Shown piece after piece: positions 49,146 through 59,750 of a DNA stretch of 64,000 nucleotides. Position numbers and translations under genes: made by a program. Numbering within the stretch: the first letter of the stretch is position 1; each line of letters opens with the position of its first letter. Under the pieces are notes generated by a model. That model saw only the letters and a list, made by a program, of their open reading frames with translations, was not told the origin of the DNA and ran no database searches. Source of the stretch: Glandiceps talaboti (taxonomy: Eukaryota > Hemichordata > Enteropneusta > Spengelidae); contig NC_135565.1 in the NCBI RefSeq assembly GCF_964340395.1, forward strand, positions 13,988,209 to 14,052,208, in the 5' to 3' direction.

Positions 49146-50276
49146 AACATTACACACAAACTATGTGAATTAGCAGAAATGTAACTTTATTACCAGTTAC
49201 ACATGAGTATATCTCAGGCCAGTTCATTGAAGATGCTACAAATAATGATAGGTTAATTCAATGAAATTAAAAATGCACAAATGTCTAAATTTACCTAATA
49301 ACTACTGAAGGTACTGAATAAGGCTTCATTGCATGTGTATCTTAGTAAGCTTGTACATCACTTACTGGTCAACTTAATATCTTGGTTGCAGCATTCTACA
49401 AAGGTTTTATAAAAACTATACATGTCATTACACTAAACTGTACAAAGCAAGAAAGTAGACATAACTAGTACTAAACTTCCTCATCCAAACTTTGTTTTCT
49501 CTACTTTCTCTGAAGTAAACATACATAAATAAAAAGTTGAAAATTGCTCTCTTGGCATTTGATATAACCTGCGTGCAGTGGTTCGAGTACTTTCACTTTA
49601 AGATTCAAATAGTGTCCCTTCATGACAAAACTTTTCGAAAGGACAGCTGACTCAATAGGAAAGTGCAATGCTTTTTCCCCATTTTTCAGAAAATATGGAA
49701 CCTTCCAGTACTTATCTCCTGAAGTATATTGGACTACCTTATTTTCGCAGCGGGGAGGGCATTGTCTTACAAGATATTAACACAAGCTGGTCTGTGTATT
49801 GTATGACTTCTCATGGTTTAACGTTTATCAAAAAGTTCCACTTTTCACGGAAAACAAATTCCACAGTTGTCATTTTATACATGCTCCCAAGAAGAACTGA
49901 TTTTACAAGCTTTGGCTTCTTAAGATGTGGTCCTGTGCAATCTTGAAGAAAGGAACTCAGAAAAACAAACTTCTATTGGTGATAGGGCAAGATAAGAAGT
50001 CTGAAAGACAGGTGGTAGCAAGTATCATGTATCAAATAGGTATCAAATAGGTGGCTAATAGGAAAGCAGTACAAACAATCAAACTTAATAATCACCATGG
50101 TAACCTGCTCTTTGTCAGCCATGCCGACTAATAAGGAGACTAGTAACATGAACAAGCCCTTTTGAACAGTTTTGTCGGAGGAAATCTTTGTTTTTGTCTT
50201 TTTCATTTTGAATGCTTTTTTCCATCTAATCTACACAGGGTAGGATTCGTCAAGATCTTCTCTGGCCTCTGTTCTC

Positions 50277-50291
50277 CTACGAAAATGTTGC
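50277..50291 (-). CDS. Candidate distal terminal exon of TnT gene 2
   Basis: Following acceptor TTTCTGAAATCCAG, phase 0 reads ATFS and TAG, which could close the alternative end after FEKANGGDPGNAFE. Other phases give longer readings at the same place, so the frame is uncertain. Confidence 0.22.
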   Translation of the reverse strand, partial: ATFS

Positions 50292-50942
50292 CTGGATTTC
50301 AGAAATAAGCCCTGGATGCTCGCTTCAAATTAGTTGAGATTTCAGAAGAATACTGTCGTTAAGCCTGCAAAAGGAACATAAAGCTTCAAGATTTAGATGA
50401 TGTCCAAACAATACACTCAGTGGTCATTATATGTAGGTTAAATAATGCCAATCTCAATCCACCCAAAGCTGAAAGAAAGTATAGTTAATTAAAAATTACA
50501 ATGGACCAGTGTGACACTAAAAATAAAAATAAATAAATGAAAAAATAAATAAATAAATAAATAAATAAATTAATGAAATTAAGTTATTGTAAATTATATA
50601 AAATGAAAATAAAGAGTATTAATACTTTTGGATTGTTTTGCTAAGTTTAATATATAGACCCAGTTACATCTGAACAGGTATCCATCACAGTTACATTTTA
50701 CTTTCATTTTATACAACCGTAACACTCAAGTCAAGTCATTTAAACTATCTGTTACAATTTGCCTTTTTATTCACTGCATATCGATTCTTAAAACAACCGG
50801 GAACAACTTGCTTGGACTTTGACAAATGTATTTTAGTGACACATTTTCGTTAATGCTTTCATAGTTTTCTCAAATGTTTGTAACTCGTTCTTAAATTTAG
50901 GACGTTAAAGCAATTGACAGAAATTAAATGGCCAGTTAATAC

Positions 50943-50984
50943 CTCGAATGCATTTCCTGGATCGCCACCATTGGCTTTCTCAAA
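50943..50984 (-). CDS. Candidate alternative 3' exon of TnT gene 2
   Basis: FEKANGGDPGNAFE, 14 codons, bounded by acceptor TTGTTTGAAG and donor GTATTA, phase 0 both sides. It could follow the AAAEQ exon in place of the proximal terminal exon and resembles the LEKFGATE end in residues and glycine content. It is short and the splice sites are mediocre. Confidence 0.4.
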
Positions 50985-52244
50985 CTTCAAACAAAACATA
51001 TTATCCCTAGTAGTAGTGTATACGAACTTTACTTCTGGAATTTCATTTGCAGATACATTTTATCAGTGAATAGATACAACACAGACACTGAGACAGAAAG
51101 TTAATCTTGGCTCTATAAATATTTCCAGAATAATCAACATATCTTTGTGCCTAGTAGATAAGATAAGGCGGTTGTTATATATAGAATGTTTTGTATCGTA
51201 TAGCTTTGATCGTACAGACATCGTGTTTTGTTTTTACTCTTTATTTGGGTGCCAGTTCAGATATTAACTAGGTTGGAGTGAGAGGTGGGAACAAGCAACA
51301 ATGACTCTTTTAACTAGAACAGAAATAAATTGACAGTATCTGTGAATGAAAATGAAAATATCAGTGTTATAAAACGAGAGTCCATGCTATGATTAACAAG
51401 TTAGAACACGCTTCAAGATGTGACGTCACTTTTGTATTTATAAATACAAACTTTTATACGTTACGCAAATTCGTACTTTATAACATGTGCCAATTACGAA
51501 CATTTCCAAACGTGTCTTATTCATACAAACGAGCACAGCAACCAGTATTAGAAATTAAGGAAAATAAAATGAAAATACCATTTGAATACGATATTTGCAT
51601 ACTCTTTGTCTTGTGACAATCTCGATTTAGACGAAAACTACAAAACAAACATTCAACATTTTCCCATTCGACTTGAGAACAAATTTCAATTACGAAGTTA
51701 GTCAAACTATCTTGAAGTCACAGTATCTTCACGTAATACGCACACTGAAAATGTGAATAATTTTGATTGGATATTTCACCTTGAGTTGTTAGAAAATATT
51801 TGGTAAACATTAGAGGTACGTGGTATATGTAGAACATATTGTTGTTAATGAACACCAGAACTCAAAAGAATGCTTGTGCATACTCACATTCTCAAAGAGT
51901 CAGGAGACTATAGGGGCAGGGAGAGAGGGTTCTAACTTCCATCTAACAGCATGCTATATGAAAACATTCAACGATTCCACTAGCAGGAAAAGTTCGACTC
52001 ATGCAGGGAAAACAAGCTGACAAGCTACAGGGAATCTTTATGGATTCAATTTTTATAAGACATTACAGGTTTCGTTCAAATAAATGAAATAGATTTTCCA
52101 TGACTAAAAACTCTGCAGCTCCCTGTCACGACAAGACTACACCTGTCAGCTCTCCCCTAATGCTGAAAGTAAAAGATAACCAGTAAGTAAAATAAAAATC
52201 CACTGCTACCTTAGGCCTTCCATGTACATAGCTTACTGTGTATA

Positions 52245-52325
52245 TTATTCGGTTGCACCAAATTTCTCCAATTTACCGCCGACATCACCACCTTTTATCA
52301 CAGGTTTTTCTTTGCGTGGCGGTGG
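52245..52325 (-). CDS. TnT: TnT gene 2 terminal exon, proximal C-terminus
   Basis: [20 protein letters not shown] then KFGATE and TAA. Phase 0 as required by the preceding exon; the acceptor is TATGGTACCAG after a TTTTCCTTCCTCT tract. GGDVGGKL matches the glycine-basic ends of other TnTs (vertebrate KVGGRWK). Confidence 0.85.
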   Translation of the reverse strand, partial: PPPRKEKPVIKGGDVGGKLEKFGATE

Positions 52326-53510
52326 CTGGTACCATAGAGGAAGGAAAATATATTCATAAAAAAGATAATCAAAGTTCAACCAAGTGAGAATATTTACCTT
52401 TAAAATTCTACCTCTGAACGAAGGAATCCATTCTTACTTCTGGAAGGGGTTAATTGAGAATGAATAGTTATGAAACACAACAAACAAAAAAAAACAAAAA
52501 AAATGAAAATAATAATTAAGAATAGCAAAAGAAATAAAAAGAAAATTAGTACATGTACAATTGTGTCCTTGTGGTGATTGATTGACACTCTGTGGAAACC
52601 CTTTAAATAATATAATATATAAAATACATGATAATAAAGCAAAGTAACGATCATGCTCAATCGAACTCATGCAAATTAGCTATCAAGGAAGTGATGAGCA
52701 CTGAGCTCGGTGCAGTAATCTGTATCTTCGTGTGCTGTTTCAAATTGCGTGCGAACATTCTTAGGAAACTGTCATTCTTCGTCCGAGTGGTACAGCAGCC
52801 ACAGGGTACGTGAACACAAAACAATAACCTTAAAAATATTAAATGGTGTGAAGAAGTGCCTAAGCAGAAAAACACACTAATATTAATAACTAATTAAAAA
52901 AAACCAAATGAAATACTAAAGAAGCATCACAAAGAGGAAAACAATTAAGTAGTGCCAAAACGATATCTCTCTTTACTCAGTTACACTTTATAAACACAAC
53001 CAGTGACTTTCTGAGAACAACATTAATAACACAGTATCAAATAATAAACAAACTCATTAGTCACTTCCAAAAAGATGTAAATTCCAAATTCTTTTGACCT
53101 GAGACCATAGTTCTAGTCATAACGTATAATTTCCCCCGGGTCAATATTTTGTATTACTTTCAAAGAATATATATTTTGTTTTCATTTTCTGGTGGAATAA
53201 ATTTTAATTCATTGACAATTCAATTGAATCATAATCTGAAGGAATACATTGAATTTGGTTTCTCCTTACACTGGGTATTGACAGATATTGTACAGGCACG
53301 GTCATTAAAACATTATCATTTTAACTTTAAAACATTTATATAAATATCGATTAAAAGAAATTGTGTGTTATCTTATTTGTTAGATAAATGACATATCAAT
53401 TATATTAAATTATGTATTACCACAACGTATTAATATATCAAATTAATATAATGTAATATAATATAGTATAATATAATATAATATATAATATAATATAAAA
53501 TAATATAATA

Positions 53511-53560
<50 letters not shown>

Positions 53561-53564
53561 TATT

Positions 53565-53604
<40 letters not shown>

Positions 53605-53608
53605 TATT

Positions 53609-53682
<74 letters not shown>

Positions 53683-55151
53683 TTTGGTAGAATGATAAAG
53701 TATTGTCTGGAATAGTACGATATCAACATTATAAAACATTGTATACATGGTTAAAAGATATTTGAAATAGGAGAATATATGTGAGTTTAATGAGTCAGGA
53801 CATAAGAATACAAAGTCTTGTTGAACAAGGAACATTATTGATCCCATAAATTTGAGAGGTTTGGACTATACGAAGAAATAAGCCTGATTGATCAAACCAT
53901 TTCCGAATATGACGTTTCTTAGTAGTTTTTGACAATGTAACGTTATGTACCTTACTCCAGTCTCACATGTTTACTTTGAAAAAAAAACAGCAACTTATCT
54001 CATATTTATATAATCTTTAGTTAAATATCACATTCATATTTTATCATCAATGTTTCCGACATAACACAATATGTACAATAATCAGTATAAGTTATTTTAC
54101 AGATTGACTTGTTTGTTGTGATTTATGAATCACAGTCGCCGAAATTTGTAAAGGTTCACTCAACCCTACGTCGAAGTCTTGTTTGTCTGTCAGCGAGAAA
54201 CAGAAATCGTGATCCAAGCACTTTACAGCAAATATTATTAATTAGCATTGTTCGTGATATATTGGGGAACACTGATGATATTACTAATGACTAATTAATT
54301 CGAATCAAACAGCAAAATAAAATCACAAATTCATATAACAAACTTATATCTATAACTATGCCAGGCTTAACAACTATGAACGAGCTGTGCACGTAAAGAA
54401 AGCAGTTATGTAATTTATGCATTAATAATGTACGTGACACACATAACCTCTTGTCTCAGTCTGTTGTAACCATTGATTTTTGCCTTGTGATAAACTATCA
54501 TTACCTAATGCCATTTCAGAACGCTGACAAATATGTCTTTATATCACGTGATTATCTCTTGCCATGTGTTCTAAATGTATCTAACATGGTTCATCTACAA
54601 ATAAGGTCTCTAATTTAGATCTATAGGATGTATAGCTATAGACTTTGAACAATAATAATATATGGGAATTTTTGTTGAGGAGATTGTCTGTAAGATCAGA
54701 CCTGTCCTGCTACCCTATCAGCGAGCACTCATTGTAGTTAGGGCTGAACGACATGGCATATGACATGACGTATCTTACAGTCTATTGAGAATACACCACC
54801 TTAAAGAGGTTATCTGTCGTTTCAATACCGGAACAAAGAAACATTTTCCATGTGTATCCATTAATCCATCTGACCTCAGCAGAACTGTCAGAAAGGATAT
54901 TGAATGGTGAGGGTGGGGACTACTCCATGTACAAAAAGTATACAGTAGACATCAACAAGGCAAAACTCAATATCTTATCATAATATGAATCAAATCAAAA
55001 CATTCGAGTCAATGTAGCAATATCGCAATAATACAGACCAATTCAGTCATCATTGGCATTAGATGTAGTCATGGTCACTGTGTGAAAGAGAGAAATACAT
55101 GCGTGCGTGCATACGTATCTACATAGATGTAAGCATGTACGTGCATTCGCG

Positions 55152-55183
<32 letters not shown>

Positions 55184-58100
55184 CATACATACATACATAC
55201 ATACATACATACATACATACATACATACATACATACACCATTATATCTTTGTATGAGTGGCAGTTGTGCGAAAAGGTGAGAGTAATTGGCCAAAAACAGA
55301 ATTTACAGTAGCCGATTTGAAAACGTTACTGTAAAATACTCACCTGTTCAGCTGCTGCCTCCTTGAATTTGCTCTTCCTACGAAGGAAATAATACAAAAG
55401 AACAATGGTAAGAATTTCATTGAATTACTGACTAATATGACAGCATTATCCACAACTTTAAATAAACTGTACAGGGATACACTGAATATATATATGCATT
55501 GGTACATGCAAAGTTTTGTGAACACATGGTTTGATGTTCGCATTTGTTCTAGCTGTTTTAATAGCCCGTATATCAAGTAACATTCGTCTGTATTGGCTAC
55601 TTTTATGACAATTACTGAACATTTGCCAAATTATTGGTATATTCCTACAACGACGTTTAAGATTTATTAACGTTTCTTTTTCATGAACAGAACGGCATGA
55701 TATATTTGGAAGAGAAAAAAATCTTTTAAAAGATAATTGACTTACTTGTCTGAGCTAGCAAGGAGCTTAGCAACATCCTTCTTGGGACTATGAAAAATAA
55801 AAATACGAGAGACATATGTCATTACAGTATATTCTAAAGAAATGCATCTAGTTAAATCTATTTGAATAAATGTGTCTAGTTTCGTTAAGAGGGCACATGG
55901 CAAAAAAAGATAAACCTGTTTCAATATTTGTAAGTCGGATATAAGACGGTGTTAGGATTACAGTGGTCATATGGATGAGGATCGGGTATATATTTTGGAT
56001 TTTTAATTCATAAAACAATGTTATCATGGCTACCTACTTGAAAAAATCAACGTGAAACAACATATACCAAGTCCTTGTTTGTATCTCAATACATTACAAA
56101 AATCTAAACAAAACGTATAAAATGTTTGTTATTGTACGTACAATCACAAACATTTACACATTTATTAATGTTTTGCAATTTATTGAATTTACAACCAAGG
56201 ACTTGGTATATGCTTTTCTTGGAAATTTCGAAAATACTTACGCATTCTTGTTCATATCTTTAATACGTTCATTCAGTTCATTGATCTACAACGGAGAGAC
56301 AAGAAATATATTTGTAACCTTACGGGGAAAGGATACTCTGAACTAGGGACCTAGCTAGAAACCTTCCAGTAAACGTATCCTTGACTATTTGTACTAGAAA
56401 CTGTCGACAACGCATTTAACGGAAGTTGCCAAGTAAGGCAAGTACGTCACTTCCGTCTAAGTTAGGATTCATGCTAGCTTCGTACTGATAAATGAAAGCG
56501 AATGATACCATCTCAGCTCAATTAACATCTACGTTTTGTCAAACATTGTGAATTCACAAGATATCCTTTCCATTTTTAACAATATAGAATATTCTGTTCA
56601 TTGAGAAAAATACAAGAGATATAAGTGGAAGACATGTCCTATAATTATATCAAGAGCATTTCCGGTTTTATAAGAAAGGAAGAAAATATTGGTGACCTTG
56701 AAAGTTTGGAGTAACATTACGCGCACCTTAGAACCAATGACTTATCTATGCATGTTGTGAATTAGAACGATCAGGCAATAAATTTGATATTTTCAGTCCA
56801 AATGCGTACAACTTGGCGTGTGCTTGGTATACAAAGTATTATGCTTGTCATCTGATGAGTGAATTTACCTCAGATGTAAGTATCCGTAGTTATCTAGAAT
56901 AATGCAACGCCATCAACGCGTCTACAATAATGAATACCATCACCGTTGTACTATGAAAAAAACCTAAAAAGTCAAACTTGGGTAAGGTTTGTGCATTCAT
57001 TGTAAATGTGGTGAGTACATAATAAAGTTAAAAAGAAAAAAACGTGAAGATAAATTGTCCTCGGTCCAAAAACGTTGCAGTGCCAAAAGTTCCAACTTAG
57101 ACCCAATTTACCTATGGTGATATCTTCCCCGGGGAGTGTAGAAAGTCAAAAATGGGACTTTGTCTTTTATATCTCTGGATATGTGATGGTAAGGCGGATC
57201 ATAGGTAGAGTAAGGTTGAGTAAAGTATAGACTGTAAATTTCATTCAAATCAATTTTGCAATTTCTTCCATAATGTGACTTCTTCAAAACTATAGCAAGG
57301 TACTAAAAACTCTTACAAGACAGGAGATTTCACTTACATCATAAATTTGTAACTTCTTCCTTGAAGTCAAATCAATAATCCCATGTAATACAGCGTCTAA
57401 CATTCCATGGAATTCACGTGCTTTCTCCTTCAATGAATCCTCGCTACTCATTACACCAACTTTCAATTCTGGAGTGTTGTTTGCAATGTGTTCTTCTCTT
57501 TCTCTAACTCTGTCCACCCCTGACTTGGTACTCGCCTTGGCCTTTTTAATGGTGTCCTGAATAAAAATAATAATTTATATAATAGACATATTATGAAAGT
57601 TAAAAGCTGCACAAGCTGGGATATTTTTTCATCAAGCAGCCAACACTATATTCACTAAAAAGTGATAAAAACACATTGTAGCTGTAAATCGATATTCTAT
57701 ATATGTGGTGTAGGGACAAGTTTAAATCTTGAGTGAAAGTTTGGTTTTGAATCTGCCGCCATGTTAAAACTGCACTAGTTTGTAACTGCAGTATCGTTTT
57801 TTTCGATCTGAAAACCACAATGTATTCACTGAAAAGTGTTAAAATACCAATAATCCTACATTGTATATGTTAATTAGTGGTCGATCATACCCATTAGTAT
57901 TGGTTTAAATCGTGATCGCCGTTGAAGACGCTGATTTTTGGGTGCGGACCAAAATACCAATTTGATTTGATTTATCATGTATATAGCTACAAAAAAACAC
58001 GTTCACCCAAATACGATGGTGATTCAATACTGTTCAGGGTGTATAATATTTCAAGTTGTTGTACCTAACATAGCAATTTTACAACATATGCTCAGTTGCA

Positions 58101-59713
58101 GCTATAAACTGAACTAACAGAACTATGAACTGGCCTCCGTGCGTACCAGTGTGCACTCTCTGTAGTAGAACGGATCTATGTATTCGATAAACTGAACTCT
58201 GTATATTGAATGCATCTCGTCATTTTTTTTTAAAACAACATTTGTACCAAATGACATCCATTGTGCTAAAACAAATATACATTATGAGATCCCAAAGCAA
58301 CATCCAGATATGATTAATTTTCGTCCTCAGCTGCAGATTCAACTAATTGATTCCCAAAATTCGTACAAAATGCACCAATCTTTCCTTGATGCAAGGAAAT
58401 AAGAAGTCTTGACACCATGGCAAATTTGGTCAGTATATTTGCATGTCACCAGCTGAATTTTAGTGTTTAGCTTCGTCATTGTGCTTGAACACAAAAAGGT
58501 ATTAGAATATGTAAATATTGGAATTCACAGGAATATGCCTACCCTAGGTGATTGTTAAGCTTACTATAAGATAGTATATTATATCTTATTTTAAAGAAAG
58601 GGAATGCAAATTCATACCTTGATATCACCAGCTCCCTGGAGATGCTGTGTGCCTTGAAACTGCATTTGACGAGCTGCCTCTTTCGCCTTGCGTTTTTGGA
58701 CAGCATCACTCTTGCGTTTCTCAAGCTCTTCCTTGCGTTTGCGTGCTTCTTCCTGAAGATAAATATCGATACTTTAGGTGATAATTAGGTAGTACAGATG
58801 TTTAAGCAGAGTTGCTTTCTTTGTATGCTTCCATTGACGATTCTTGCCAACTCTACCTGTTTTCATTAAAATTTATATCATGTTCAATATATCTGTATGC
58901 ATAACTTTAATCTCAAATATTTGCGAATAATGTTAGTGCGTGTTGTCATTCATCTTTACACAAACGACTTGGATATCTGGTTTCGCAATGTCGTTAGCCA
59001 GAACAGCTAACATAATGAGCCAGAAAGCAAAAGTCTCTTGACGAGTATATTTTAGCGAATTTGTCTCAGAAATTTCTGCCAATCTGTGTAAAGTTAATAC
59101 TACATCTTCTATATCGTTATTATTATGATCAGTGAGTGTAGGACGGTGGCCACTTGTTACTGATGGTGCAACACTGGTATGTGTAACGAGTCTCACCATA
59201 GTTCCATCCCTTTTGTATCCGAAACCTCAACTCGAATACAAATATATATCTGTGGTACAGTACAGTACAGTACAGTACAGTACATGTCGGGCTACTGTTC
59301 TCCATTCTTGTTTGAAGTGTGTTACATATATATCCAGCACTGTCAATATCATGACCCAATCTTATAATGGTTCATAACGTACTTAAATTAAGCCGTGGAA
59401 AACCTAGACCCAGACTTCCGATAAGACCATGAGTTCACAGCAAACATGGCCTCTCAGCCGATAAGGACGTCAAGCTCAACAATAGTTTACACCTACCTCA
59501 GCTCGAATTCTACTCTCTTCTTGCCTCTTTTGCATCTCTGCTTGTCTCTCCTTTCTTTCTTGTGCACGTTGTTCCTGCAACAAGCATAGCGCATGCATTA
59601 ATCTTACAATCGGATATATTATGGTTAATGCTGACCTCCTATTAAACCCCATGAAGCGACAACATTACCAACGTTATAAACTGTAGTCAACATGTACTCC
59701 AAATCAAAGTGTA

Positions 59714-59750
<37 letters not shown>

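Larger units (their letters stand above)
46791..52244. other. Spacer between TnT gene 1 promoter and TnT gene 2 terminal exon
   Basis: Holds the GGGGT array, an inverted-arm element (48180-48660), the CATA/CGTA/CACT array (48740-49145), an AAAT tract (50530-50570) and the candidate alternative TnT gene 2 exons. TTTATT at 50766 and 51240 (AATAAA on -) could be polyadenylation signals for TnT gene 2. No other gene recognised. Confidence 0.55.

Noticed and set aside
48655-49184. Long open frames on both strands (up to 158 codons)
   Set aside because: Produced entirely by CATA/CGTA/CACT repeats; Tyr/Thr/His/Cys/Val repeats with no protein character.
50200-50291. Other frames of the candidate distal TnT gene 2 exon, e.g. 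HFRRRTEAREDLDESYPV
   Set aside because: Protein-like, but needs a phase-2 junction that no upstream exon supplies.
58933-59199. 88-codon - strand frame in a TnT gene 2 intron
   Set aside because: Looks somewhat protein-like but matches no TnT segment, and has no splice sites in phase with the neighbouring exons; possibly a retroelement scrap.
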